Source: RGIG9115 sp045649825 (GTDB lineage Bacteria; Bacillota; Clostridia; UBA1381). From it: DNA of 64,000 nucleotides. The stretch spans positions 67,740-131,739 of the forward strand of contig JAZRQO010000022.1 of NCBI GenBank assembly GCA_045649825.1, written 5' to 3'. Both the position numbers and the translations under genes were made by a program. Under the pieces are notes generated by a model, which saw only the letters and a list, made by a program, of their open reading frames with translations, was not told where the DNA came from and did no database searches. Numbering within the stretch: position 1 is the stretch's first letter; every line of letters starts with the position of its first letter. Positions 36,629 to 46,394 of this stretch are shown piece by piece.

Positions 36629-39217
36629 ATGAAAAATAAATTAGTATCAATAATACTGGCTTTATGTGTTATTTTATCAGTTGCCCCGGCTTATGCGGCG
36701 TTCAACGATATTGCAGGTATTCAGAGTGAGTACGATATAAGAGTTTTAGATGGTCTTGGAATTGTAGATTCAGGCGAGAGCTATCGCCCCGAAAGCTATA
36801 TAACAAGAGGCGACTTTTTCCTTATGACTGCACGCACTATAGGCTACACTCCGGAAACCCCTGAGGAAGCGCTTTCTTATCTTGTTTCAGCAGGTATTGT
36901 TTCAGGCTATGGCAATGGTGAGTTTAAGTGTGACTCAGCCATCACCTACAACGAAGCTCTCAAGATGCTCGTTGTTGCACTTGGTTATGAGCAGAATGCA
37001 CTTATGCAAAATGGCTGGCCCACAGGCTACATAACAGTAGCCTCGAGCCTCGACCTTATAGACCCCGCCGACAAAATTGCAGGTGAGGGATATGTAACCC
37101 GCGGTATGGCGGCAACGCTTTTAGTCCGCGCCGGCAACACAAAAACTGCGGAAATAACCTACCGTGACGGAAATTCAATTCTCGGACCTACAGGCGGTAA
37201 AACACTCTTTAAAGAATCTTTGGGTGTTTCAAAGGTCAGCGGTATTATAAATGCAAACAGTGCTACAAGCCTTACAGCGCCTGCCGGTATCTCACTCAAT
37301 GAAGTGAAAATCGGTACAGACTATATCGATGCCGGTAACACAAATGCAAAGGAATATCTTGGTTACTACGTTGATGCATACTGTGTGGAAGAAACCGGCT
37401 ACAAGGCACTTGCAGTAGTTCCTGCAAAGAAGAAAAACAACGTGCTTCGTCTTTCCTCCGGCAGTGAAATAACAGCAACGGGAGCTTATCCTTCAAAAAT
37501 CGAAATAAGCTACTATACAGCCGACGGCAAGCAAAAGAGAGTTAAGGCAGAGGATTGTGACGTGATTTATAACGGCAGTGCATATCTCGGCTTTACCCTT
37601 GCCGATATTTCCATTGACTCAGGTGAGGTTATACTCCTCGATAATGATAACGACGGAGTATATGATGTAATTTTTATAAACGAGTATGAAACCTATGTTG
37701 TTAAAACTGTAGATGCTGATACTCTTAAGGTGTTTGACTTCTACGGAAGAACTCTCGACCTTGATGTGGATAGTGAACAGGTACAGATTATCGGTTCCTC
37801 CGGCACTCTCACAGATATAAACTACATATATAAAGATGATGTTTTGTCTGTACAGAAGAGCAAAAACGGGGAGGTTATCCGTGTACAGATAGTTAAAAAT
37901 ACGTTTTCCGGTACAGTTAAGGCTATGGAAACCATAAACGGTAGTAAAAGACTGACAGTTGGTGATACAGCTTACTATATGTCAAAGGATTTTGAAAATA
38001 TTGTACATACCGATAAGATTGAACCTTACACAGGTCTTGAAGCAGTATTCCATCTTGATGCAGAGGGTAAGATTGCGCATATCACTACAGCATCCTCAAA
38101 CGGATGGAAATATGGCTACATAATTTCTGCAAACGTAGGTGACGATGACGGAAAGATTTATTTTAAGATATATACAACAGACAATAAATTTGAACGGTTT
38201 GAAGTACAAGAAAGAGTAATTGTAGACGGAGCTAGCAAAAAGGTAGCAGCTCTCACTCCGGCAGACAATGCATGGATGAGCCGCCAGCTTATACGCTATC
38301 AGGCAGAGGAAAATGTACTTAAGAAAATCGACACAACTGTAAAAGGATCCAACGAAACTGACGATACACTGAGTGTGGTTTCCGGAATTAATGATGCAAA
38401 ATATGCCTCAACTCCGAAATTGTTTTACAACGGAAACCAAACCCTCCTTGGCGGAACGAATGATACAATAGTGTTCACAATTCCCTCATCTCCTTCCAAA
38501 TTTACAGATGAAATGTATTATTCGGTCGGCGGAATGACTTGGTTCTCAAACGAATCAACCTACCAAAATCTCGATGCGTTTAACGTAAATGATGCGGGTA
38601 TTGCCGAGGTTATAGTCCGTAATCATGACGATGGTGTAGGTATAGGAAACGCTCATGCCAGCTTCATGTTTGTAGAGTCAGTTTCAGTGGGTCTCGATAG
38701 CAATGGCGAAGTGGTTCAAAAACTCACAGGACTTCGTCAGAACGGGAGCGCTGCTTCTCTTCTCACTGATAAAGACGGTGTGATAAACACATCGGTAATT
38801 GGTTTTGGCGATGTGGTTCGTATCAGAGAAAAGAATGGAAGACTTGTGTATGCAGAAAAAACAGTAGACTTTGAAAACGATTATACTGATCTTTTTGCGT
38901 ACAGCTCCACGACAGGAATTACTAACGGAGTTACCACGGCAGGCTCTTCCTATTATGAAGCACTCAAAATTGCTTGTGGCTATCTTGCATATTCAGATGA
39001 AACACATGCAGTTCTTAGTAACGCAGACGAGAGTAAGAAAATAACTTTCTATCTCGGAACAGCACCTGTAATGCTTTGCGATATGGATGAAGAAAAGGTG
39101 AAAACTATATCTGCAGGTGAGCTTGGTACTTATATCAGAACTGTAAATCCCGATGCAAAGGTGTATGTTATAACCAGAAACAGCTCTGTTACTGCAGTGA
39201 TGGTACGTGTTAACTAA
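36629..39217 (+). CDS. Large SLH-domain surface protein
   Basis: 862 residues from ATG 36629 after AGAGGGG; the GTG at 36620 overlaps the previous gene's end and the ribosome site. Signal peptide cleaves near YAAF. N-terminal SLH motifs (about 20-170: FNDIAG, YITRGDFFLM, GYVTRGMAATLLVRAG) are followed by about 690 residues of beta-rich sequence with no recognised family. The large unknown region may be a scaffold, an S-layer-like subunit or a glycan-binding part. It lies in the same operon as the other SLH proteins and directly before the sugar importer. Confidence 0.8.
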   Translation: MKNKLVSIILALCVILSVAPAYAAFNDIAGIQSEYDIRVLDGLGIVDSGESYRPESYITRGDFFLMTARTIGYTPETPEEALSYLVSAGIVSGYGNGEFKCDSAITYNEALKMLVVALGYEQNALMQNGWPTGYITVASSLDLIDPADKIAGEGYVTRGMAATLLVRAGNTKTAEITYRDGNSILGPTGGKTLFKESLGVSKVSGIINANSATSLTAPAGISLNEVKIGTDYIDAGNTNAKEYLGYYVDAYCVEETGYKALAVVPAKKKNNVLRLSSGSEITATGAYPSKIEISYYTADGKQKRVKAEDCDVIYNGSAYLGFTLADISIDSGEVILLDNDNDGVYDVIFINEYETYVVKTVDADTLKVFDFYGRTLDLDVDSEQVQIIGSSGTLTDINYIYKDDVLSVQKSKNGEVIRVQIVKNTFSGTVKAMETINGSKRLTVGDTAYYMSKDFENIVHTDKIEPYTGLEAVFHLDAEGKIAHITTASSNGWKYGYIISANVGDDDGKIYFKIYTTDNKFERFEVQERVIVDGASKKVAALTPADNAWMSRQLIRYQAEENVLKKIDTTVKGSNETDDTLSVVSGINDAKYASTPKLFYNGNQTLLGGTNDTIVFTIPSSPSKFTDEMYYSVGGMTWFSNESTYQNLDAFNVNDAGIAEVIVRNHDDGVGIGNAHASFMFVESVSVGLDSNGEVVQKLTGLRQNGSAASLLTDKDGVINTSVIGFGDVVRIREKNGRLVYAEKTVDFENDYTDLFAYSSTTGITNGVTTAGSSYYEALKIACGYLAYSDETHAVLSNADESKKITFYLGTAPVMLCDMDEEKVKTISAGELGTYIRTVNPDAKVYVITRNSSVTAVMVRVN

Positions 39218-39272
39218 TAAATAACAGGTAGTATATTGCCTGTAAAAATATTATAATAAAGGAGAATGAAAA

Positions 39273-40874
39273 ATGAAAACAAAAAGAATTTTAGCGTGTC
39301 TTTTAGCAGCATCTATGGCTATTCCGATGCTTGCAGGCTGCGGAGATAAGGATGGAGGACTTGAAATCGCCCCTGTTGAGGGATTCAATGAAACAGGATA
39401 CCCTGTTGTTAATGAACCTTATACCCTTACTGCTATGACAAGATTTTTTAACGGACACACAAGTGCATTTGAAGACAATATAGCTGTTCAGGAGCTTGAA
39501 AAGCTCACAAATGTTAAGCTGGATATCAATGCAGTAGACGAAAGCTCATTCAGTGAAAAGTTTTCAGTAACTCTTGCCGGAGGAGAATTACCCGACTTGT
39601 TTATCGGTTGTGTTCTTAACAGAACAGTTCAGCAGCAGCAAATGAAGCTTGGCAACCTTATTGACCTTAAGCCTTATATTGAAAAGTATGCACCAAATAT
39701 CAAAAAACTTCTTGAAGAAAACGAGGAGTTCAGAAATACTGTTATGCTTCCCACAGGGGAAATTGCAACACTTCCTTACTTTCAGGCAAACTTAGACGGT
39801 CAGATGATAACTCCTGAGTTTATGATGATTTATCAGCCTTGGCTCGATAAGCTTGGACTCGAAATGCCTGAAACAACAGAGGATTTTTATAATGTTCTTA
39901 AAGCATTTAAGGAGCAGGACCCCAACGGCAATGGCAAGGCAGACGAAATTCCTTTCTGTCCGAGAAACCTTGATGACTTCTATGCTACATTCGCATTATT
40001 CGGAATTATGGCAGAACCATCAAACCATTTTACATTCTCCGATGGCGATACTGTTGAATTTGCAGCTATACAGCCTGAGTTTAAAGAAGCACTTGCATAC
40101 TTCAGCAAGCTCTATTCGGAAGGCTTGATGGATAAGGATGTATTTGTTCAGAATTCGCAGCAGGTTCTTGCTAAGGGTTCCGGAGAAGAGAATATAATCG
40201 GTTCAAGCGTATCTGCTGCAGGTTATGTTGTTGTAGGTGATGAAAGAGGCGACGATATGGTTCCCACACCTATCCTGTCAAAGCCCGGTGCAACTGAAAA
40301 GATGTGGATTAGCCGTCAGCTTTGTACACTGGGTAATTTCGCTATAACTAAGTCATGTGAGCATCCTGAAATTGCTATCCGTTGGGTAGATTACCTCTAT
40401 TCAGATGAGGGCGCAAAGCTTGCCTGGATGGGTATTGAAGGTGTGAGTCATGAATGGTCTGAAGACGGAACATGGAACTGGATTACAGATGGCGGAAAAA
40501 ATGCTACTGAGGTAAGAGAAAAGCATTCTCTTGTTGCCGGCTTGCAGCTTCCTTGTAAATTCCCACGTGAGTGGTTCCAGGTTGGCGAAGGTGTAGAAGT
40601 TGGAGTTAATAAGCAGCGCATATGGATCGTTGAAAACTATGGCGAATATTTGAGACGTCCTACACCTGATGCTTATATCGACCCTGCATTTGAGAAAGAA
40701 ATTGCAGCGATTGCTGTAGATACAGACCAGTATGTAAAGCAATATGTTGCACAGGTTATTACAGGCGAAGTAGACTTAGAATCATCATGGGATGAATATG
40801 TAGCTACATGTAAGCGCATGAATATAGACAGAATGGTGGAAATATACCAGGAAGCATTTGATAAGCTTTCATAA
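39273..40874 (+). CDS. Sugar ABC transporter substrate-binding lipoprotein
   Basis: 533 residues with a lipoprotein signal: basic start, hydrophobic stretch and lipobox LAGC with Cys23. The mature part has the family 1 extracellular solute-binding fold of the LplA type (TFSDGD, ELPDLFIGC, NFAITKSCEHPEIAIRWVDYLY). It should capture oligosaccharides released by the surface enzymes and deliver them to the two permeases downstream. The start ATG 39273 follows AAAGGAG. No ATPase subunit is encoded in the window; such importers often use a shared MsmK-type ATPase encoded elsewhere. Confidence 0.93.
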   Translation: MKTKRILACLLAASMAIPMLAGCGDKDGGLEIAPVEGFNETGYPVVNEPYTLTAMTRFFNGHTSAFEDNIAVQELEKLTNVKLDINAVDESSFSEKFSVTLAGGELPDLFIGCVLNRTVQQQQMKLGNLIDLKPYIEKYAPNIKKLLEENEEFRNTVMLPTGEIATLPYFQANLDGQMITPEFMMIYQPWLDKLGLEMPETTEDFYNVLKAFKEQDPNGNGKADEIPFCPRNLDDFYATFALFGIMAEPSNHFTFSDGDTVEFAAIQPEFKEALAYFSKLYSEGLMDKDVFVQNSQQVLAKGSGEENIIGSSVSAAGYVVVGDERGDDMVPTPILSKPGATEKMWISRQLCTLGNFAITKSCEHPEIAIRWVDYLYSDEGAKLAWMGIEGVSHEWSEDGTWNWITDGGKNATEVREKHSLVAGLQLPCKFPREWFQVGEGVEVGVNKQRIWIVENYGEYLRRPTPDAYIDPAFEKEIAAIAVDTDQYVKQYVAQVITGEVDLESSWDEYVATCKRMNIDRMVEIYQEAFDKLS

Positions 40875-40890
40875 TCGCTCAAATTTTATT

Positions 40891-40912
40891 GGGGCTGCAA
40901 TCTTGCAGCCCC
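40891..40912 (+). promoter_or_regulatory. Intra-operon stem-loop between binding protein and permeases
   Basis: GGGGCTGCAA and TTGCAGCCCC form a GC-rich perfect stem with almost no loop and no T-run. It lies 16 bases past the binding-protein stop. Such a structure can protect the upstream mRNA from 3' decay and allow more binding protein than permease to be made. Confidence 0.7.
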
Positions 40913-40935
40913 ACACAACAGGAAGGAAGGTATTT

Positions 40936-41853
40936 ATGAAAAATAGAAAAGAACCGGCGCTTATCAGAAATATTAGACAGCACTGGGAACTTTATTTGCT
41001 TATATTGCCGGTTATTTTGTACTTTGCAATATTTAAGTACGGACCTATGTATGGAATACAAATTGCATTTCGTGATTATTATCCCGGTATGGGATATCTT
41101 GAAGCAGACTGGGTTGGATTTGATAATTTTATAAGATTCTTTAAATCATATCAGTTTAAATCTGCTCTTTTTAACACCTTTTCAATAAGCTTGTTAAATC
41201 TTGTTCTTGGATTTCCTTTGCCCATTATTCTTGCTCTTGTAATGAATTCACTCAGGAGCAATGTGTTAAAAAAGAGCTTGCAGACACTGTCCTATGCACC
41301 CCATTTTATATCCTCAGTTTGTATGGCTGGTATTATTCTTACCTTTACATCAGAGCGGGGAATTATAAACGAGATTGTTGCGGCTATAGGCGGTGAGAGA
41401 GTTCAGTTTATGAGTGAAGCACCAATGTTTAAGTGGGTATATGTTTTAAGCCGTATGTGGAAAGAAGCAGGTTGGGGAAGTGTTATGTATATAGCAGCAC
41501 TCAGCTCTGTTGACCTTGCTCTTTATGAAGCAGCAGATGTAGATGGAGCATCAAGACTTCAGAAAATCTGGTATGTTGATTTGCCAAGTATTTTGCCCAC
41601 AATTGTAATTATGCTCATTCTCAGATGCGGACAAATTTTAAATCTTGGATATGAGGATATCCTTATGCTTCAGAACGACCTTAACCTTTCAGGCTCACAG
41701 GTTATTTCTACCTATTCCTATCAGATAGGTCTTTTGAATCAGGATTACAGTTATTCTACAGCAATAGGTATGTTCAATTCGGTTATTAACCTTATTCTTC
41801 TCACATCAGTGAATTTTATTTCACGTAAGGTTAATGAAACAAGTCTTTGGTAG
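40936..41853 (+). CDS. Sugar ABC transporter permease (LplB-like)
   Basis: 305 residues with six predicted membrane helices (first at LYLLILPVILYFAIFKYGP). The EAA loop that contacts the ATPase is readable as YEAADVDGASRLQKIWYVDL near residue 210. ATG 40936 follows GGAAGGAAGG; the longer frame from 40858 overlaps the upstream gene and stem-loop and lacks a ribosome site. It pairs with the permease that starts 12 bases after its stop codon. Confidence 0.93.
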   Translation: MKNRKEPALIRNIRQHWELYLLILPVILYFAIFKYGPMYGIQIAFRDYYPGMGYLEADWVGFDNFIRFFKSYQFKSALFNTFSISLLNLVLGFPLPIILALVMNSLRSNVLKKSLQTLSYAPHFISSVCMAGIILTFTSERGIINEIVAAIGGERVQFMSEAPMFKWVYVLSRMWKEAGWGSVMYIAALSSVDLALYEAADVDGASRLQKIWYVDLPSILPTIVIMLILRCGQILNLGYEDILMLQNDLNLSGSQVISTYSYQIGLLNQDYSYSTAIGMFNSVINLILLTSVNFISRKVNETSLW

Positions 41854-41865
41854 GAGGTGTGGGAA

Positions 41866-42774
41866 ATGAAATTAGAAACAAATAAAAGTAAAATAAAGCA
41901 AATTCGTGCAGATAAAGCATTTGATGCTGTAACTATTACACTTTCCCTGCTTCTGTTCGTAATATTCGCATATCCCTTGTACTTTATCATAATTGCTTCA
42001 TTCAGCGACCCTACTGCTGTATGGGGAGGCCAGGTAAAACTTTTGCCTGTGGGATTTTCCCTTGAGGGTTATCAGGAAATATTAAAAAATACCGAGATTT
42101 GGATTGGATATTTAAATAGTATTTTCTACACTGTATTTGGAGTTCTTGTAAATCTATTCTTTACATTCCTTGGAGCATATGTACTTTCATGTAAAGAATT
42201 CATGCCGAGAAATGTAATAATGAAGCTTATAACCTTCACAATGTTCTTTGGCGGTGGTCTTATTCCTACTTTCCTTCTGGTAAAGGGATTGGGAATGCTC
42301 GATACAGTATGGTCAATTGTTTTGCCAATCGCCGTAAATGTTCAGAATTTTATTATAACAAGAACATTTTTGCAGGCAAATATTATGGGTGAGCTAAAAG
42401 AAGCGGCATTTCTGGACGGAACCACACACACAGGATTCCTTATAAAGATAGGTTTGCCCCTTTCAAAAGCAATTATTGCGGTAATGGCTCTTTATTATGG
42501 TGTTGACCATTGGAACTCATACTTCAATGCTATGATTTACCTCTCAGACAGAGGCAAATTCCCTCTACAGCTTATACTTCGTGAAATACTCCTTGCTTCT
42601 CAAAACGTAGATGATGCGGGAGTTTCGCCGGATCAGGTAGCTCGTCAGCTTCGTCTGGCAGACAGCTTGAAGTATTCAACCATTATAGTAGCCAGTGCAC
42701 CTGCACTAATTGCGTATCCCTTTGTACAGAAGTTCTTTGTAAAGGGTATAATGATAGGTTCGATAAAAGGTTGA
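41866..42774 (+). CDS. Carbohydrate ABC transporter permease (LplC-like)
   Basis: 302 residues with six predicted helices. ATG 41866 lies 8 bases after TAGGAGGTG. The EAA loop is LKEAAFLDGTTHTGFLIKIG with the following LP. It ends VQKFFVKGIMIGSIKG, the typical LplC/YteP-partner C-terminus. It forms the heterodimeric channel with the preceding permease. Confidence 0.93.
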   Translation: MKLETNKSKIKQIRADKAFDAVTITLSLLLFVIFAYPLYFIIIASFSDPTAVWGGQVKLLPVGFSLEGYQEILKNTEIWIGYLNSIFYTVFGVLVNLFFTFLGAYVLSCKEFMPRNVIMKLITFTMFFGGGLIPTFLLVKGLGMLDTVWSIVLPIAVNVQNFIITRTFLQANIMGELKEAAFLDGTTHTGFLIKIGLPLSKAIIAVMALYYGVDHWNSYFNAMIYLSDRGKFPLQLILREILLASQNVDDAGVSPDQVARQLRLADSLKYSTIIVASAPALIAYPFVQKFFVKGIMIGSIKG

Positions 42775-42834
42775 TTTTTTTGGGAAAAATGTTTATAATA
42801 ATATAAAACAAATATCTTCAAAGGGGTGAAAAGA

Positions 42835-45024
42835 ATGAAAAAGAATAGTGTTTTGTATAAATACTTTATTACTTACACAGCTATAATTTTAGCTATGAGC
42901 ATATCTGCGTCTTTTTTATTCTTTTTTCTCGCCCGAAGTCAGTATAATGATAATGTAGATGCTTCAAATGTTAACCGTTTTACTGCGTCAAAAGAGGCGC
43001 TTGATGGCGATTTTGAAGAATGTGTACGAATTGCAAGTAAACTTTTAACCAATGAAAACGGTACGCTTGACAGTATTCCTTTAAACTCTGCGGTTTATCC
43101 TGCCGAATTAAGGAAAGTTTTGCGTGGGTATATGACAGGAAACAGTGATTTTCTGGATATTGTTATGATTCCTGATATGTCAAAAAGTTCAGAAGTTACT
43201 TATTATTGTGCAACAGGGTTGATTGATTATAAGTATTTTGATAATTATTATGGATTTGACAAAATTACACATCAGTGGCTTGCTGAAAATATAAGCAATA
43301 TCTCAGCACCTCTACTTATTCAATCTGTTTCAGGCGGTACTATGACCTATAAGAGTGAGGTTAATATTCTTATAATACCGGAGATTTTGTTTGTAACCAA
43401 TGGTAGATATGATGCTGTAATGTTCTTGATTTACAATGATAAAATTGTAAATCAGTTTACAGGCGCCTTTGCAGAAGGAACAGCCAATGTTATGATTGTC
43501 TCGCCTGAGGGTGAACTGCTCATGGCAGACGCTGATATTTTAAAAGACCCCGCTAAATATATGGATAAGGTACCTGCAGACAAAAAGCTATATACAAGTA
43601 AATCGTCTATGTTTGACTGGAATTATTCGTTGTTTGTAGACGAGAGTGTATTTGGCGGATATTTTGGCACCACGGGATTTATAGTGTTGATGTGTATAAC
43701 TGTTTTGCTGATTTTGATAGGTATTGCAGCTGCTTTTGTTGCAGCACATCATTCATATAAACCCTTTAAAGAAATTATGAACATTTTTCCAAAAGAATTT
43801 CACAGTGAAGAAAATGAATTTTCGATTATGCAACGAATATTTACTGAAATGAACAGAAAAAATGAAATGTTAATGGAAAATATTGAAGAACTAAAAGATA
43901 AAAACCGCGATCCTCTTGCAGTCCTTCTTACAGGGGATAAGAGCAAGCCTGGAGCAGAAACTCTGGCGTCGGAATTAGGCTTGCCGGCTGATGCCGACGG
44001 CTATATTATGGGTATTCTTGAAATTGACGATTACGAAAAGTTCCGTTCGCTTAAAAGCACTGTTGATGCGGCGGCGGAATTATGCAGATGTGTAAAGAAT
44101 AGTATCTGTATGCCGGCATTTGTCGACGGATTACCGGGACAAGGCTTTTATGTAACAGTGATTGCAATTGACGGAACTCGTGAGGCGGAACGTGACGGTC
44201 TTAAAAAAATGATAAGTCGTGCACAGGAAAAAATCAGAGTTAATTTGGGTGTAACAGTAACCTGTACGCTAAGCCGTACATTCTATAATATTAGTGATGC
44301 TGCAGAGATTGTTTATTCAGTTATATGTGCAACGGGTTACCGTGTAATGTATGGTTATGATTCAATAATAGATATGGAGCTTTTTGATAAGCAGTATGTA
44401 AATATTGATTCGGAATTCTTTAACTGCTTCTTTGAATTTTATAACAACCTTATGGCGGGCGATTATAATGCAGTAATGTCTAATCTGATGAGTATGAAGC
44501 AAACAATCCAGGAGAGCTTTTCTCCCGACGTTTTCAGACTTGCATATATTAATATCATACACTGCTTCGCTCAGTATTTAAGTGACAACGAAATAAAAGC
44601 AGAGCTTACAACAATACCAAAGACGGTTGATTCTGCGTTTGAAAACATTATATTGCTTACAGATAAGTTCTTTGATGCTAAGGGTAAGAACTCAAAGCTC
44701 AAAAATGATATTCTCAGAATTGTAAACAGTGAATATACCAACAGCGGGATTTCCATATCCTCTGTTGCGGAGCAACTTGGAATATCAAACTCATATCTGA
44801 GGCAGTATTTCAAAGACAGCATGGGAATAACCCTTTTCGCCTATATAGACGAAATGCGTATAGCTCATGCTAAGAAGCTGTTGTTTGATACTGAATTCCC
44901 CATTAAGGAAATTGCAAAGATGTCAGGATATAACGATATAAATAATTTTAACCGGAAGTTCAAATCAAAAACAGGAAAGACACCTACTGCATACAGAGCG
45001 AATAAAACAAACAGTAATGATTAG
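42835..45024 (+). CDS. Membrane-bound AraC-family regulator (YesN-like sensor)
   Basis: 729 residues from ATG 42835 behind AAAGGGG. A first membrane helix (about 8-32) and a second (GFIVLMCITVLLILIGIAAA, about 280-304) enclose an extracellular sensing domain. A cytoplasmic region follows and the AraC double helix-turn-helix lies at about 622-722 (ISISSVAEQLGISNSYLRQY, then MSGYNDINNFNRKFKSK). Regulators of this build sense a ligand outside the cell and activate neighbouring sugar-uptake genes. It is the last gene after the importer and is a candidate for binding the 37-bp elements. Confidence 0.9.
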   Translation: MKKNSVLYKYFITYTAIILAMSISASFLFFFLARSQYNDNVDASNVNRFTASKEALDGDFEECVRIASKLLTNENGTLDSIPLNSAVYPAELRKVLRGYMTGNSDFLDIVMIPDMSKSSEVTYYCATGLIDYKYFDNYYGFDKITHQWLAENISNISAPLLIQSVSGGTMTYKSEVNILIIPEILFVTNGRYDAVMFLIYNDKIVNQFTGAFAEGTANVMIVSPEGELLMADADILKDPAKYMDKVPADKKLYTSKSSMFDWNYSLFVDESVFGGYFGTTGFIVLMCITVLLILIGIAAAFVAAHHSYKPFKEIMNIFPKEFHSEENEFSIMQRIFTEMNRKNEMLMENIEELKDKNRDPLAVLLTGDKSKPGAETLASELGLPADADGYIMGILEIDDYEKFRSLKSTVDAAAELCRCVKNSICMPAFVDGLPGQGFYVTVIAIDGTREAERDGLKKMISRAQEKIRVNLGVTVTCTLSRTFYNISDAAEIVYSVICATGYRVMYGYDSIIDMELFDKQYVNIDSEFFNCFFEFYNNLMAGDYNAVMSNLMSMKQTIQESFSPDVFRLAYINIIHCFAQYLSDNEIKAELTTIPKTVDSAFENIILLTDKFFDAKGKNSKLKNDILRIVNSEYTNSGISISSVAEQLGISNSYLRQYFKDSMGITLFAYIDEMRIAHAKKLLFDTEFPIKEIAKMSGYNDINNFNRKFKSKTGKTPTAYRANKTNSND

Positions 45025-45300
45025 TTTGTTATGATAATTGTCAGAATTTATAAATCAATTTTGCATGAAAAATGGGGCTGTTTCACTAAATAAGTGAGGC
45101 GGACCCCTTTTTTAGAAAAAGTTGTAATAAAACGATAAGTAATCATCAGGCGTAAAAAAATTAAAAATAGCTTAAAATAAACTCGAAAGAATTTTTGAAG
45201 AACTTTGATTTGAATACAAAAAACGAACAAATTCTTTGATTTTCAGATGTTAAAAAAAGGCGAGCCTCGATTTTCTGTGGACTTAATAAGACTCGCCCTT

Positions 45301-45386
45301 TAAACTTATTTGCTCATATAAAACTTATTCTTCTCACAAGCCTTAGCCTGTAATCTGTCAAGTGCTTCACCGAAGCTACTGTTTCA
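45301..45386 (-). repeat. Short coding remnant, copy 2 (first copy at 3098)
   Basis: Nearly identical to 3098-3181. On the minus strand it reads FGEALDRLQAKACEKNKFYM, SK and stop. Identity ends sharply on both sides of the shared segment, so it looks like a fragment of a formerly dispersed gene or element. Confidence 0.65.
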
Positions 45387-45450
45387 AACAAACATTTCCA
45401 AAGCCTGAATTTTAAAGGCTTTAGCAAACTATTATACACTGTCATTAATC

Positions 45451-45490
45451 AAAAAACAAGTCATAAATCAAAGTAATGATTTATGACTTG
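45451..45490 (-). terminator. Terminator of the GRE 2/activase 2 operon
   Basis: CAAGTCATAAATCA and TGATTTATGACTTG form a 14-bp perfect stem (45457-45490). On the minus strand it is followed by six T (45451-45456). Confidence 0.92.
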
Positions 45491-45554
45491 ATGATTAAGA
45501 GTGTGAAAAACAATATTCTTAGAAAAAAAGTGATGATTTATAACATTTTTATGG

Positions 45555-46394
45555 TTAGTCTTCATCAATTCCATTAATTGCATTCAGCCCATAGCTTTTT
45601 AGAATGTCTGTTGCATTTTGTACATCTTCATATGTGGTCTCGGTTTTGGGGAGCGTGTTTTCCATTCCCAGCGCTTCATATCTTGAACCTGCAAAAGAAT
45701 GATATTGTAATACTTTTACTTTAGTAATACCTCTCAAATCTTTGAGAAAATGTCCTATTTTTTCACATTCTGTGTCGTTATAACCTTTTATTAACGGATA
45801 TCTTATTTCGATTTTGCATCCCTTATCCGACAAAAACTTAAGATTTTCAAGTATTATTGTATTATCCTGTCCTGTGCATTTTTTATGTACATCAGCATCA
45901 ATCGCCTTTAAATCATATAAGAATTTATCGGTATATGGAATTATCCTTTCAAAAACATCTCTTTTTGCAAATCCACATGTATCTATATATACGCTTACTC
46001 CTTTTTCTGAGAGCTTTTTTGCGAGTGCAATGGCAAATTCCGGCTGAGCAAGACATTCTCCTCCGGATAATGTAACACCACCGCCGCTGTTTTCAAAAAA
46101 AGCTATGTCTTGTGAAAGAATTTCAGTAAGAGTGTCCACATCGTATTCTTCTCCGAATGTAACTATGGCATTAGTAGGACAGTAAATGGATGTTTTTTCG
46201 TTTCTTTCGTTTTTGCATAATCCGCAGTTTATACATTTTTCTTTAAAAAATGCGGTCTGCTTCTGAAAGGATATGCTCTCAGGATTATGACACCAAATGC
46301 ATTTTAGGGGACACCCTTTAAAAAATACAGTGGTCCTCATTCCATCCCCATCGTGAATTTCCATTCGCTTTATTCCTGATATTAACCCCCTCAT
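45555..46394 (-). CDS. Glycyl radical enzyme activase (radical SAM) 2
   Basis: 279 residues. CX3CX2C is at C28, C32 and C35 (KGCPLKCIWCHNPES). Only one ferredoxin-like cluster is evident, C54/C57/C60 with C72 (CINCGLCKN ... YCPTNA), where activase 1 has two complete sets. The SAM-binding SGGGVTLSGGECLAQ loop is intact. The ATG (46394) overlaps the stop of GRE 2 by four bases, so the two are translationally coupled and the activase very probably serves that enzyme. It is about half identical by eye to activase 1. Confidence 0.92.
   Translation of the reverse strand: MRGLISGIKRMEIHDGDGMRTTVFFKGCPLKCIWCHNPESISFQKQTAFFKEKCINCGLCKNERNEKTSIYCPTNAIVTFGEEYDVDTLTEILSQDIAFFENSGGGVTLSGGECLAQPEFAIALAKKLSEKGVSVYIDTCGFAKRDVFERIIPYTDKFLYDLKAIDADVHKKCTGQDNTIILENLKFLSDKGCKIEIRYPLIKGYNDTECEKIGHFLKDLRGITKVKVLQYHSFAGSRYEALGMENTLPKTETTYEDVQNATDILKSYGLNAINGIDED

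Larger units (their letters stand above)
45025..45554. other. 530-bp intergenic region between sensor gene and activase 2
   Basis: It holds a probable plus-strand terminator (about 45072-45113: GGGG/CCCC and CAC/GTG pairings closed over AAATA, then TTTTTT), an AGGCGAG/CTCGCCCT inverted repeat (about 45259-45300), the coding-remnant repeat at 45301-45386 and the minus-strand terminator of activase 2 at 45451-45490. No intact gene was found. Confidence 0.6.
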
